Origin: Arbacia lixula | Lineage: Eukaryota > Echinodermata > Echinoidea > Arbacioida > Arbaciidae | Assembly (NCBI GenBank): GCA_963669155.1 | Contig: OZ022591.1 | Span: 13,879,867 to 13,943,866 of the forward strand | Length of the DNA stretch: 64,000 bases | Reading direction: 5' to 3' | In this document: positions 46,284 to 59,330 of the stretch, piece by piece | Layout of the letters: each line of letters starts with the position of its first letter | How positions within the stretch are numbered: position 1 is the stretch's first letter | Notes under the pieces: generated by a model | What the model saw: the letters and a program-made list of their open reading frames with translations, nothing else | What the model was told of the DNA's origin: nothing | Databases searched by the model: none | Program-made: the position numbers and the translations under genes

Positions 46284-46486
46284 GTGCATGCTCTGTGAAG
46301 TATCTTTTCAAAGTTTGTTTGCAAATATTTGTGATTTAGGGCAGATGACTGTACAGTATGATGATGATGGGGAATATACCGTTACCCCCCCCCCCCCCCC
46401 CCCATCATCTATTGCGTAATTTTACCCCTAAATCACCCATATTAGCAAACAAACTGTATTTATACATCCTCTTGCTATACATAACA

Positions 46487-46640
46487 TAGCCTAGGTGCTA
46501 TCGTGAGTCTGTGAGGTGCATGGACACAACCCAGTGTGTAAACAACGCTGTCTGGTAACATAGACTACTCCCTAATGACGTCATAGCTCCTCTGAGGAGG
46601 AGCGAGGATGGGATTGGGGAAAGTCTGTGTTACCAGACTT
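46487..46640. mobile_element. Family C palindromic MITE, copy 2, right-truncated
   Basis: Starts TAGCCTAGGTGCTAT and carries the GTGCATGGACACAACCCAG arm and TGACGTCA core; it breaks off after GTTACCAGACTT. Confidence 0.75.
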
Positions 46641-47244
46641 GTATTCAAACATTGAACTTTATAACACTATAGGATATGTATTCAAGAACTTCACTCGGAA
46701 TTTAGGAACCCCAAAGTGACTTCTGATGCGTTTACATTGACTGTAATACTTTAAGACCAAAATAGTGTCCATAAGTAATTTACGTTTCATACTTGATGAA
46801 CATCATTTTGGTCTTTTCTGGGTCATTTCTCGTCAGCTTTTGTCACGGAAGATTACACGATATAACCCCCAACTTTTGTTTGCAAAATGTCGAGCGGCCA
46901 ATTTCTGTGTTATCGAATTCTCACGAGAACGTACATGGCTGAAAGAATAATAAACAATTGGTTAAAGTTGTCCCAGCTAGGTTGACCGGAAGTAAATATT
47001 TATGTTTTTTTTCTCCGGTGACGTCATACTTTTTTTTCCACGAAGACGAGCTCCTGGAATGTTTGAGGATAATAACTATTATGTAATAGGAACTTTTTAC
47101 TTTCTCCTCGGCCTAACGACGTCATATATAAATAACGTTCCATTGTCAAAAGGTCCGAATAGCCGCTTTTAAAACGCGAAGCCCTTCAACAGCTTACCTC
47201 GAACAAAAATACAAACTAGACTAATCCAGTCCATCAACTTCTAC

Positions 47245-47492
47245 ACTTCCCTACTCTGACAAAAGGAAGCAACTAATAAAAGATACTTTGCTTGTAAATG
47301 AGCAAAATGTGTCTGTCATTTGCATTGGCATCAGTGCAACACCACATGTTAGATTCAATATCTCGCAGCAAGATTAATATTTCTTCTCCAGATTTTGGCC
47401 GTATGTAGGGAATGCTGGGTACAATCTAAGAGTACCAATAACCCAGATTTGAGTGATTTGTCACTTGCTTCCTTTTGTCAGAGTAGGGAAGT
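47245..47492. mobile_element. 248-bp MITE with perfect 28-bp inverted ends
   Basis: Bases 47245-47272 and 47465-47492 are exact reverse complements (core CCCTACTCTGACAAAAGG). TA lies just outside both ends if one base is allowed, compatible with a Tc1/mariner-type duplication. Confidence 0.75.
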
Positions 47493-48068
47493 ATAAGCGT
47501 GAACGTAGGTTAGCCTGGCTTACAAGCTTTTGGACATGTTGATTTCGAACTAGAGAAATATAGCCTAGTATTTACACACAATTAAAAGTGATTATTTCAT
47601 TCTCGTATTTTCTGCGTCCGTTTGGGCGAGCCCGAAACACAATTGAGAATGTTAAGTCTACTACAGCCAGACCCGTTTATGGAATATTGTACTGTGGATT
47701 GAAAATGGCCAACGGTCTGGAATGTCGAATCCCCCGATCGTACGTCGTACAAACGTCATACACTGTGTTGGCTTAGTCTTCGAGCACAGACTCAACTGTA
47801 GATCTCACGCAATCCAGCTGTGTACATGTACACTGTACTGGTGTCTTGACTTGATACCTGGATCTCATTGAGAATTTTGCTGCTTTATTTTGTGGTCTCG
47901 TGTTTTGTTTCTTATATACACGCATGGTGTTTTTGTAATGCTTTTGAAACATACATTTTTGAGAAATACTAAATTGGTATCTATGTTTTTATGAGAAATA
48001 ATTAAACCAAGTTGAAAAGAAGAAACCATTTTAGTTATGTGTGCAAATTGTATTCACTTCGTTGAAAC

Positions 48069-48305
48069 AATAGACCGTTTTACTAATGTAGTCAAATTTA
48101 TGGATGTTTCTTCCCTCGGGGACTGGTAACGAGTTGTTCAATTAACTTGTACGTAACAATGGTATTTCAGCTACATGGAATCCACTTTGCATTCATCAGT
48201 TGTTGCTATGTCTGGCAAATCTTGGGCAAGTTTTCCGGTTGCCAGGGGCACCCTTTGGTAAACTGGTATGCATAAAATTGGGATATGTTAGAAAACCGGT
48301 CTATT
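48069..48305. mobile_element. Possible MITE with AATAGACCGTTTTACTAA ends
   Basis: The left end AATAGACCGTTTTACTAA mirrors TTAGAAAACCGGTCTATT imperfectly. No interior features. Confidence 0.45.
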
Positions 48306-50050
48306 CGTTGATAATGGTAACCCCTAAGCTTGTCCGAGGTTTGTCCACGTAGCAACAACTATAATAGCTTCAGAGTTCGTTCCTCTCATTGAAACTGAAA
48401 TACGAAATACCGTGAATTGATAAGACGCTACTACGCAGTTGGAAGGAAAGTTTTGAATAAAAAACGAAAATGGAATATATTGAATTGAAATGAAATAGTC
48501 TCCTGAATCAGACGCTGCTTTGAGCACGAAGGACATGGAAGTTTGCTTAGGTTTGTCTTGGGTTCTCGTCTCGCTGTCCGACATTTGTCATCATCATGTA
48601 TCTATTATAATATAGCAATGGTCATATGCGTCTTCTACAAACAAGACTAATTCTCTTCACCAGTCCAGTCCATGATCCATTAGTCTCTTTCACACAGACC
48701 CGGTTTTAATCTATAAAACCGCATGCTATGGTAGAGTTTGGATTAGAAATGACCAACCGCCTGAAAGACAGGCTATGCCGACTGACCTAAGGCTACATAC
48801 TGTTTACTTTGCTCGTAATAAAATGGAAGGTCGGTCGATGTGTCTGGTCACGAGCTTGTCGTCGTAAATCTCATATCTTATATTTCTTTCTACCAAGAAT
48901 TCAGGTTCTGAAGTAAGTGGAAACTTTACGTCATGATGTAAATGCGTAAAATATCGCAAGACTTGACCAATGGTCATCTGCATTTCTGGCTACTATCCAG
49001 TCAACTTAAGGGTCTTCTATGTAGCCTATCATACATGCTGTTATCTTGTTAGTTTGCTTCATTGTGTCGAATAAACAATTTTCGTAATGTATTCACAACT
49101 TTCACCCTAACTTTCTAGTGACGTGATAACACTTCTTTTCATTGAATTATATATAAATGAATATATATACAAAAAAAAATCAAACAACCTCTCTTTCATA
49201 GATAACCTCGAGCCCAACTCAACATTTACATTGACCAAGTTCTTGGACATTTAATGTTGACGTCATTGTTGATCTCTATTTTTTTCATAGATGATAGATC
49301 CCTACTCTCTACTCTGAAATCATGAAACTGAGTCTGACCTCTTCTACGTCACAGCTCTGGTCAAGCTTGACCATGGGTGCGAATACAATTTGGACCCAGC
49401 CATAAACCATTTTCTCTCTTCTTCCAATATTCTTCTGGCCGCTCAACTCTAATGAGGTTGACATTTACGATTTGTTAAGGGGGAATGACCTAGGAGATTT
49501 AATTCTCGTTTCTTTAGAAACAGTATGCTTTTGGGAAAGTTCTTGTTTGAAATTCAACAAAGAGAAAGTTAAGACATCAAGGGAAAGACTGACGTTAATA
49601 CAATTAAATCTTTTCTGCTTAAACTATAATTTTGTAATTATTTAATCAGTTGTTATTGTTTTTTTTTTTCATAAAGTAATGGTTCATGATTTTTTACTTT
49701 AATAGGGGGGCCTACACCCTACAAGCTTTGCTTTTTAGTTGGCCCTCCTTCCCTTTCAATTTGTATTATCTAATTCATTGTATTATGCATGTTTATTTAT
49801 ATGTATGTTAATCTGTGAAGTAAACTATACCATCATTGTAAAAATTGAAAAAAAAAAAACTATGATGTCACTACAAAACTGCATTAATTTGTCCTTAGAC
49901 TGACTTCATGTCAGTCGGCTGATAGGTACACCAGCATGTATAAACAGAGGAGCGGGAACAGAAAAGTAATTAAGAGAGAAGGAGAAGATGAGCAAAGGAG
50001 AGAAGTCAGTCTAGGTTTGACAGTTGGAGTTCAACTCTAAGCTATGTTGT
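48306..50050. other. Intergenic, no gene recognised
   Basis: AT-rich, with no conserved coding region and no bounded repeat recognised. TGACGTCA occurs near 49257. Confidence 0.35.
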
Positions 50051-50052
50051 GC

Positions 50053-50145
50053 CATCGAAATGACTATCGAAATGACCATCGAAATGGCCTTCGAAATGAC
50101 TATCGAAATGACCATCGAAATTACTACCGAAGTGATTGATGAAAT
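50053..50145 (+). repeat. 12-bp minisatellite (TCGAAATGACYA)n
   Basis: Six to seven units such as TCGAAATGACTA, TCGAAATGACCA and TCGAAATGGCCT, decaying to the right. Confidence 0.85.
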
Positions 50146-50239
50146 CAACCTCTGAAACCACAATTGTCCCTGTCGACATCGTTGCATTATGTACGTCTAC
50201 ATCTCAAATAGAAACCCGTAACACATGGTAGCGTTCGTA

Positions 50240-50620
50240 ACAATATTAGTGAAGATTTGATGAAAATCCGTCAAAGGATAAGAAAGATATGATCCATATT
50301 AATAGTTATTAATTCTGTGACGTCACGTGCGAGGTGCTCTCTCATATGTTGGCTACAATTCTTTTTGAAAATATGCATTTTCTCAGAAAGTTATGTATCC
50401 TTTTACTTGTGTATCTGTTACATCATTAGAAATACGTTTTTGCACACATACCTGAATGAAACATTCTGTTTTCAAAAACAGAAAGAGAGCAATTTATGGA
50501 ATTATTTTCTACACAACATATTATGGGAGAGCACCTCGCTAGTGACGTCACAAAATCAAAATTTCAAGAGATCGTATTTTTTTTTTATCCTTTGGCGGAT
50601 TTTTTCATGGTGAACTATCC
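50240..50620. mobile_element. Family B MITE, left-truncated
   Basis: Contains GATGAAAATCCGTCAAAGGA on the left and its mirror on the right, two TGACGTCA sites (near 50320 and 50544), and ends GGTGAACTATCCCT before TTAA. Confidence 0.75.
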
Positions 50621-50841
50621 CTTTAATACATGGACATGTATGTAGTCATTTGTAGTGGTGTCCCTAACACAAGATTCTGGCATTGGAGTCACCGCAGTGT
50701 ACCTGTTGATATACACTTCCCTTTCGGAATGTGTAGTAACGCGTTATCACATTCACCTGTATTTCATGATTCAGTTTCAAAGTGTGGAATGCACCCCGAG
50801 TATTGTCGCTAGTCGGGCAAACCTTGGACATGCTGAAAGGT

Positions 50842-50984
50842 TAATTCTCATTGGGCTTAAAAAAATTTCGAAGTTAGGGTAAAAGTTGCCTAGCAACCAT
50901 ACCAAAAGCCGAAGGGTCCTATTGTCCCCGTCCCCTAACTTCGGGATTTTTCTAATTTCGAGATTTTTAAAGTCCAATGAGAAT
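50842..50984. mobile_element. Palindromic MITE with TTCTCATTGGGCTT ends
   Basis: The left end TTCTCATTGGGCTTAAAAAA pairs with TTTTTAAAGTCCAATGAGAA; inner CGAAGTTAGGG and CCCTAACTTCG pair too. Confidence 0.65.
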
Positions 50985-51387
50985 GTCACTATTAGTAAAG
51001 TAATTGTTTGAACGACACGTAAAAATGGCTCTGGTAACGAAATAGTGAAATTTCCAAGTCAAATTTCGCTGACTATACATCACATGCTCGGTATTCCTAT
51101 CACACATCTCACGATAGAGAGGCAAACTTTCTAATGATTATCTTATTTCAATAACATTGTGTTTTTCACAATGTAATATAATGTTATAAGTATGTTTTCG
51201 GTCAAAAAGAAATGACCATATTTGGGCAAAGACACCCCAGTGTAACTTGAGATGACCACTTTCCAGAGAAATAACACTGGGCGGACCTTTCACTGGAGGA
51301 GTCAAGGGCACTTTTATGGTCCCTGATCCGATCTCTGCGCAGAAAGGGGAGCTCTGGCGTGGAAGAGCGTAATGGTGTAGAATTCAT

Positions 51388-51592
51388 AGCTGAAATAGGT
51401 CCGAGGCTGTGAGGTGCATGGGCACAATCCAGTCTGTAAACAACTATATCTGGTAACAAAGACTACGCCCTAATGACGTCATAGCTCCTCGGGCGTCTTG
51501 GGGATGGAATTGGGGCATAGTCTGTGTTCCCAGACATAGTTGTTAACAGACTGGGTTGTGTCCATGCACCTCACAGCCTAGTACCTAGGCTA
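51388..51592. mobile_element. Family C palindromic MITE, copy 3
   Basis: The left end is diverged and the right end intact (TCACAGCCTAGTACCTAGGC). The 10-bp string TAGAATTCAT stands immediately outside both ends (51378-51387 and 51593-51602), a possible target duplication. Confidence 0.75.
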
Positions 51593-52109
51593 TAGAATTC
51601 ATTGTTATGGTCGTATCAAAGGAATGCCCAAATGACCTATTATTCAGGCAGTATTTTGCTACTTACGCCGTTCCGTTCTCACAGCTCTGACTCTGGCTCA
51701 TCGAATCGGTTAGGAGCATCATTGTTGTGGGGATAACTTGTTCAGAGATGTTAGTGTTGCTGGGAGGCGAATACAAAATTCGGGTATACCTGCGAAATGT
51801 TATCTTGTTTATCACATAAACATAATCATTGGTGTGAGCACACACCCGCCACTCAGTGAATGTACGACCAAAGATAAATGTTTTTAACTACGGTTAGTGA
51901 GATAGAAAGTGGGCGGAAATTTGAGGCAATTTGAAAATGATGAAAAGCGTCAAGCAAAAAGAAAGAATATCAAAACAGGCAGAAGGAAATTGCCCTGTCG
52001 AACTAGAGCGATGCAAATGCCCTCTCGGACCAGGGGTGCAAGTGCAAGGAAAAGATGGGGAAATACCACTTCCGAGCCGTATGGCAAATTTGCATATACC
52101 ACGTTGGGA

Positions 52110-52690
52110 AAGTCCCTATCTTCCTTTATTTTTACATCCCATAATAATCCTATCTGAACAGATAACTTCTACCCTAACAACAACCTTCCGATTGGCTCGG
52201 AGTCTCTGCTAAAGGTGTGGCTTCTATTTTTATAAATATTCAACGCTCGATATTTCCCGAATGGTCGAAAATCATAACAATCTCCAATTTCAACTACTTA
52301 TTCCCCAAAACATCTCTGGACATTGTCCGGCCAGGCTGCACCGGCATACTGTGACAGCTAGTCCCAAGGAGAATACCGACTGTCAGCTGGGAGCATTCAT
52401 AACTACTAAGAAGAAGCTAAAACAATCATGACCCCGTTGGATCGCCTCCTTCCTAATATCGTGACAGGAGTCCCATTAGCTGGTACTTACCTCTAATCTT
52501 TGCTAACCCCATTATCCCAAACTATTCTCCAGAAAAACAAAAATATCGAAAAAACTGTAAACAATACAAAAGTCTCCTCATTCAGAGTTCAATAAACCAC
52601 CTGACCAATGTGTTCACACTGGACTGCTATCCTGCGTCTACACCAACTTAACTTTATTCCTAGCCATTTCAATGGCGCTACATTAAAAAA
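52110..52690 (+). repeat. Dispersed LTR-like repeat, copy 1
   Basis: Shares long collinear similarity with 58665-59330, from TTTACATCCCATAATA through AACATCTCTGGACATTGTCC and GTTCACACTGGACTG to GCGCTACA. A TATA-like TTTTTATAAATATT and an AATAAA at about 52591 suit an LTR, but target duplications and a primer-binding site were not found. Confidence 0.45.
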
Positions 52691-53001
52691 AAAGATGAAA
52701 AAACAGAAGACTACAACAATTTTACCAACATCCCTTCCCCACTCCTTCCCCAATCACCATAATCATAACCTTCAATGGGAGCATACAAAAACAATTGAAA
52801 TTAAATACAATTGTCAATCGATTAAAGACAATTTTACATACTCATTGATATACAATCATTCCAACGTAAATTAACAAGAAAAGAAGGATGATGTTAGTTT
52901 ATCAACATTATATTGTATTTTTGCCAATCACCCCCCCCCCCCTCCACCCCCTTCATTCCACCACCACTCCCTGCACCTAACTAAAACTACTCTAACTCAA
53001 G

Positions 53002-53006
<5 letters not shown>

Positions 53007-53063
<57 letters not shown>

Positions 53064-53140
53064 CACTCGCACACACACATACACACACACACACTCACAC
53101 ACACACACACACACATACACACACACACACATACACATTA
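53007..53140 (+). repeat. (CA)n microsatellite
   Basis: CA repeats with occasional CG, CT and TA interruptions. Confidence 0.95.
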
Positions 53141-53804
53141 CCCATCACACATTCCTGCGCTTGTTCCTGTTGCATAACCTTTAAATCATCAAAGTAAAAG
53201 TAGATGCCTGATGCAGGACCAATTTAAAGATAATTTTTAAATCTCTTTTCATGTGACACATTCTGTGTCACATTTCACATTTCATTTTTTTTTGTTACAC
53301 ATTTCACATTGACATAACAACTTGATTGGGAGAAGCGAGAGATAATCTGAATTGCAATCATGTACACGTACATAATGTTTGCAGTATACTACAATCATGT
53401 CACCGTAAGGGAAGAAGTGCATTGTAAACATTTTAGGCGCGTATACGTGCTTTTCGTACCGCTGGCCCTGATTAAGTTGTCAGTTGTCAGAATTCATAAA
53501 TGTTCCGCATGACTCATCGAAAATGTACGGTTCCATGCAGACTTGATTAGCATTCATGCTATTTTCTGGTGCCATTATTTTCTCCTTTGACAAATACGCA
53601 CAATGTAAATACATCATACTATGCCTTCTATCCATCTCGCCATCTTTACTTTCAACCTCAGATATTTTCATCATTATTCCGCCGCATCGTCACACGTCTT
53701 TCACTGCTTTGATTCCCTCGCAATCTAATAGTAATTGCAAACAACAATTTTCGTAACCATCGCTCTCGATTTTACACTACGTTTAGCCTGGGACGAAGTG
53801 CCTG

Positions 53805-54251
53805 GAAGAAAAGTTGGTTTCAATGAAGCAGAAACATGAAAGAAACATATTAGTGAAGGTTTGACGATAATGAGTCAAAAGATAAGAAGGTTATTTGATT
53901 TTAAAGTTTCGATTTTGTGACGTCACATGCGAGGTGCTCTCCCATTATGTTGTGTACTACTTTTTCAATAAATTGCCCATTTTATGTTCTTTGGTGAAGG
54001 AATACATTATTTTCATAGCGATATGTGCGTAAAAACATTTGTCTAATAATATATCAAACGCACATGTAAAATGGTATGTTTCACAGGACGGTGAAATGGT
54101 ACACCTCGTACGTGACGTCACAAAATAAATAATTTAAAATCAAATAAATTTCTTTTCCTTTGACCGATTTTCGTCAAATCGACACTAATAGTTTCTTTCA
54201 TGTGTCTGCTTTTGTTGAAACGAACTGATCTTCAGGGTGAACTATTCCTTT
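53805..54251. mobile_element. Family B MITE, nearly complete, palindromic
   Basis: GCAGAAACATGAAAGAAACA on the left is mirrored by TTTCTTTCATGTGTCTGC on the right. Two TGACGTCA sites lie near 53928 and 54114. The right end GGGTGAACTATTCCT is followed by TTAA; the left terminus is eroded. Confidence 0.8.
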
Positions 54252-54484
54252 AAAGGGAAAGTCCACTTAAGTTAGTGTAAGAGTCTTGGTTGTGTGATAT
54301 TTGTATTGTTGTTGTGTGTAGCGTGGCCTGGAGCCAACCAGACAGACTCTCAGCTAGGACGAAGAGGACGACGATGTATATGACGACAGAGACGATCAAA
54401 ATGTACAGTGACACGATCATTTATTGTAGATGAAAAGTACAAGTATAATATTTATAAAAGTAAGCTTGTGTATTAGCACTTTAA

Positions 54485-54772
54485 AGGGATAGTTGACCTT
54501 GAATTTTTTTTTGGTTTCAATAAAAGGAGACACATGAAGGAAACATAATTATTAGTGAAGATTTGACGAAGATCTGTCAAAGGAAATTTAGTATATCAGC
54601 ACACCCTTGGTTTTACACCCATACCTCTATGCGAGAGCAGCTCGCAAGTGACGTCACAAAATTTAAACTTTTAAAAAGTCATAATACCCTTCCCCTTTTT
54701 CGTCAAGCCTAATATGTTGCTTTCATTTTTCTATTTCAATCCAAACCAATGTAGTTTCAGGGTGGACTTTCC
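54485..54772. mobile_element. Family B MITE, right end cut by a family C element
   Basis: TTAA at 54481-54484, then AGGGATAGTTGACC; TGACGTCA near 54651. The right arm breaks after GGGTGGACTTTCC, where the family C copy starts. Confidence 0.7.
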
Positions 54773-54985
54773 TAGCCTAGGTACTAGGCCTGTGAGGTGC
54801 ATGGATACAACCCAGTCTGTTAACAATGTCTGGTAACACAGACTACGCCCTTATGATGTCATAGCTCCTCTGATTTCTGTCCCTCTGAGTGAGGATGGGA
54901 TTGGGGCATAGTCTGTGTTAACCAGACATAGTTGTTAAAAGACTGGGTAGTGTCCATGCACTTCACAGCCTAGTACCTAGGCTAA
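54773..54985. mobile_element. Family C palindromic MITE, copy 4
   Basis: Both ends are intact (TAGCCTAGGTACTAGG and its mirror). The core site reads TGATGTCA, one change from TGACGTCA. Confidence 0.8.
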
Positions 54986-55257
54986 TGTTTGACGGGAGCC
55001 CGAGAGAAACTATAGCCGCAAACTGTTAAAAGAGGTACGCGTTTATGAACTGCTAATACTCGGACAATTTGTAGTGTTTAAGACCACACGCAAACAAATT
55101 AGTTCCAGGTGATTAGTACAATCCCATGATTACCAGCAAGTCCAATTAAGGCACTTTTAAATGGCTACTGGGGCGTAGATCGAGATTGTGCCGTTATCCC
55201 AGCAAACAGAAAGGAAGAATGAATGGGAGTGGCCTGGCGTGGAGTAGGGAAGGGATA

Positions 55258-55629
55258 AAGTTCGAGTTGAAAGGAGTATACTCACCTGGAAGACAAAAAG
55301 CCTTCAAAGGGTGATCGTGAGCAATCTTCTTGCCAATGGTCTTAAATTCATGTATTGTCCATTTAGAAACTTGCTTAAAGTTATTTGCCCTCAAATGATC
55401 CCAATTTGGAAAAGATTAAATCACATTTATCTCCAAAATGTTCGGGCCCAACACTCTGAGGATTTGTGATTTAATCACTAATTAATAGAAATGTGGATCA
55501 TTTGAGGGCAAATTACTTTCAGCAAGTTTGTAAAATGGACAGTACAAGGATTTAAGACCATTGGCAAGAAGATTGCACACGATCACCCTTTTGAAGGCTT
55601 TGTGTCTTCCCAGTACAGTATATTCCCTT
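55258..55629. mobile_element. Family A palindromic MITE, diverged copy
   Basis: Both arms are present (GCCTTCAAAGGGTGATCGTG and its mirror), with the centre AATGTTCGGGCCCAACAC. The left TTAA is lost; the right end TATTCCCT is followed by TTAA. Confidence 0.75.
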
Positions 55630-55689
55630 TAAAGAAGACAGAAGGGAGGAAGTGGTGGCTTCGCATAAAAGAAAACTACTCTGATTTAA

Positions 55690-56051
55690 AGGGCATATGC
55701 TGTACTGGGAAGACAAAAAAAGCCTTCAAAATGTAATTGTTAGCAATCTTCTTGCCAATGGTCTTAAATTCATGCATTGTCTATTTTAGAAGCTTGCTGA
55801 AAGTTATTTGCCCTCAAATGATCCACATATGGAGTAATTAATGATTAATGACTAAATCCTCAAAATGTTCGGGCCGAACATTTTGAGGATTCAGTCATTA
55901 ATCATTAATTACTCCATATGTGGACCATTTGAGGGCAAATAACTTTCAGCAAGCTTCTAAAATAGACATGAATTTAAGACCATTGGCAAGAAGATTGCTA
56001 ACAATTACATTTTGAAGGCTTTTTTTGCCTTCCCATTACAATATATGTCCT
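55690..56051. mobile_element. Family A palindromic MITE, intact copy (362 bp)
   Basis: TTAA on both sides (55686-55689, 56052-56055), with arms paired over almost the full length around AAATGTTCGGGCCGAACATTT. It lies about 60 bp from the diverged copy. Confidence 0.85.
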
Positions 56052-56103
56052 TTAAGCAAAATACGTTGGGACCGGAAAGATGCACCGAATTTGAGGTCTA
56101 CTT

Positions 56104-56226
56104 TGCGCAGAGGGGAAGAAGCCAGAGGAGCTATGGCGTCATTGGGGTGTAGTCTGTGCTACCAGACATAATTGATTACTGACTGGGTTGTGTCCATGCA
56201 CCTCACAGCCCAGTACCTAGTCTACC
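56104..56226. mobile_element. Family C MITE, right half only
   Basis: Contains GAGGAGCTATGGCGTCATTG and the right arm GGTTGTGTCCATGCACCTCA to CAGTACCTAG. Confidence 0.7.
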
Positions 56227-57051
56227 AATTACGTGTGAATATGAAAAAAATCACGAAGTGTGTTCCCAGTCTCTGTGCTATTAGTAATTTTTATTGATTG
56301 TTGACCAATGGATACCAAACTTTACCCCAAAGCATGCAGATCCACATGTGGATATGACAAATGTGAAATCGCTCAAGCAGATCGAGGAACACTGACATTC
56401 GTAAAGTACTTCCACACGTGTTGCAGTCACACCGACACCGTTCGTGCTATAATATGATATACAGCCCATATACGTTAGCAGTTCGGTGTACCAAAACGCA
56501 ACATCAACGCAATCATGTGAATACATAATGGAGGAGATGAAATAGCGATAACACTGAGGGGGGAGGTGGGGGGAGGGGGAGGGGGAGATGAGGCATACTA
56601 CCCCCCCCCCCCCCCCACCCCTTTCCACACTCTCCCAACTCTCTCCATCTCACAGAGGCCCCCGTGCATATTATGCTGGGAAAATCATTTTCTTTCTTCA
56701 TGTTTACATCCAGGGGCGTAGACAACGGGGGGGATGAGGGGGATGCATCCCCCCCAACTCACAAGGTGGGGGGGATGGCATGTACAATCATCCCCCCCAG
56801 GTTTGGGGGAATGATATTTGCTTACTTAGTCATAATAATAATAATAATAGTACAAATGATAATAATAACAATTATAATATTAATAGTTATAATTATGATG
56901 ATGATGATAATAATCCTTATCATTATTGTAATTGTGTTTATTGGTATTAGCCGCATTCACACGGTGCAAGCCAATTCAGACGGTAAAGAAGAGAAAATCG
57001 TACAAGTACTTTGTGGTTATCTTGTGGTTTATCCTCACTAAGCAATATATA

Positions 57052-57721
57052 TAGCATAACTTTTTATCAAAGAGGTTTTGGGCAAAATAATTTGGCAGGA
57101 TTCTTTCTCACCTTATCAACTAACTTCTGTGTGAAAATCACATTAATCCAATAAATCATGCGTGAGTGGGCAAATTTAAGAGGCAAAAGTGTAACTTTTC
57201 AAAAGTCACAAGGGTAATTTGGGGTTTCTGTCATATGAATTTTTGATAAATTCCATTACTGATGCATAACTTATGTCCTTTCATTGTTTATCATCCATCT
57301 CTCGATGCACGTACACATATCCCGACATTTAACCCATTGTTCTGGTTGAGTGAGCACCGTTTAAAAAATACTTCTGGGTTTGAAACTTTTAAAAACCCTT
57401 TATTTTTGTGAAAAAATACAACTGGATATTTTGACAAAAATGTAACATGACTTGTTATGTACACATTAGAAGTCATTTCCGTGTCATGATTGAGTGAATA
57501 CACTGTAAAAATCGCAGAAGAGATGCCAAAATGTACTGTTAAAACGGCATAAATAATTACCTTTGTGAGTTTTGAAAAGTTACATTTTTGCCTTTAAAAT
57601 TTGCCCACTCATGCATGAATAATTGGATTAATATCATTTCCACACAGAGGTTAGTCATTAAGTTAAGGAGCAATCCTGCAAGTTGTTTTACCCAGAACCG
57701 CTTCGATAAAAAGTTATGCTA
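57052..57721. mobile_element. 670-bp foldback element
   Basis: The outer arms AGCATAACTTTTTATCAAAG and its mirror pair imperfectly. Inner arms include ATTAATCCAATAAATCATGC / GCATGAATAATTGGATTAAT and GGGCAAATTTAAGAGGCAAA / TTTGCCTTTAAAATTTGCCC. Its centre resembles 42235-42500. Confidence 0.65.
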
Positions 57722-58356
57722 ATTTTCTTAGGGGGGGGGGGGGGCTTACTTTTCTGTTGTGTTTAGAAAACAAAAACACGTAGTGAGTTCGCTAAGCAGG
57801 AGGCCTTGTCTTCCTTAACTTTTTAAGGGGGAAATATATGTGAGTGTGTTCCTTACATAATTCACAGCGTAAATTGATTTTCGGATTCTAGGATGGCTCA
57901 TAATATGAAATTGAAAACATCAAGGATCACTTCTTTTTCAAGCATAATGAGAAAGAAGAACATGATGACGAACAGCGGTCTACGTCAAAATCGAATGATG
58001 TCGGAGTTAGACTTGTTCTTCTGGAAGTTCAAGCAGAAGAAAGTGCCGTTGAGGGTGATGGAGTATCCGCGGCGAAAAGTGATGATGAAACTGATGCCGG
58101 TTTTGACGACTGGGTTAGCCCCAATCCCCCCCCCCCCCCCACCAAAAAAAAAATAAAAAAATAAAAAAATAAAAATAGCTTTTTCCATTCCAGTACTAGA
58201 AGTTAAACCGCAGAAAATTCTGTTTCAAGCCAAATGGTACCCAAACTACCCCGGGATCCATTACGAACCCTCCCTGCAATATGTGTCAGTTCATTCTGTA
58301 CTCGTATGCCACGGTGTGTAGATCTTGTCGAAACTATGACTGTCCATTTAAGGCGT

Positions 58357-58357
58357 A

Positions 58358-58396
<39 letters not shown>

Positions 58397-58420
58397 CGTG
58401 CGTGTGTGTGTGAGAGAGAG
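58357..58420 (+). repeat. (TG)n microsatellite
   Basis: About 17 TG units, then GGGTGCGTGCG and further TG. Confidence 0.95.
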
Positions 58421-58661
58421 AGAGTATGTGTATGTGTGCGTGCACGCTTGTGTGTGTTATTTTACCTCATTAAGTATGCATCAGATTGCACGATTTCAAG
58501 TTCAAAATTGCAAAAGCTCCCTACCGTGGGAGGGGGGACACCCCCCTCCCACACCCTCCCCCCGGCTCGGTCGCTTCGCTCCCTCGCTCGGGCGCTTTCG
58601 CGCCCTCTCGAGCATTGGCAGCCCAGTCATCCCCCCCAAGTGTACGAACCCGTCTACGCCA

Positions 58662-59162
58662 CTGTTTACATCCCATAATATTCTTATCTGAGCAGCTAGT
58701 TTCTGCCGTAACAATAACCTCCCGATTGGTTAGGAGTCCCTGCTCCCTATTTTTAAAATAAATATTTAACACCCGATCTCCCTTGATTGGCCAAAAGTCA
58801 TAGCCATCTCCAACTGATCCAGCTACTTTTTCCTTCAAACATCTCTGGACATTGTCCGACCCGACAAGCGCGGCAAATTATGACAGCCCGCATGATCGAC
58901 CGGTCGGCCTGGATGACCTCACCGACACCTAACTATCAACAGAAAGTTAAAACAATTCTTATCCCCTCGGATCGCCTTCTCCCCAACTCGTGACAGAAGT
59001 CCCATTATCAGGTACTTACTTTACTCATGGACCTATGCTTTACTTTACTTTCCCTTTATCCCAAACTATTTCTCCTAAACAAAAAATATCAAAAGAAACT
59101 CTCAAATACAAAAAGATCTCCTGAACAAAAATATCAAAAGAACTGTCGGGTACAAGGAAAAG

Positions 59163-59197
<35 letters not shown>

Positions 59198-59330
59198 ATC
59201 AACTACGAGGACAAACTCAGGGTGAAATGAACCACCTGCCCAATGGGTTCACACTGGACTGTTGTCCCGTATTTCTCCCAACTTAACTTTATTCTTATTC
59301 TTAGCCTATCTGTCAATAGCGCTACAATGG
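58662..59330 (+). repeat. Dispersed LTR-like repeat, copy 2
   Basis: Begins TGTTTACATCCCATAATA and ends AGCGCTACA, so TGT...ACA ends are possible. Collinear with 52110-52690; an A31 run at about 59166 interrupts it. No target duplication was seen. Confidence 0.45.

Noticed and set aside
46385-46403. Long C or G homopolymers here and at 19941, 23476, 33359, 56609 and 57731
   Set aside because: Likely real but assembly-sensitive runs; no function can be inferred.
56281-56628. 115-codon minus-strand frame
   Set aside because: Starts in a G/C homopolymer region; no similarity recognised.
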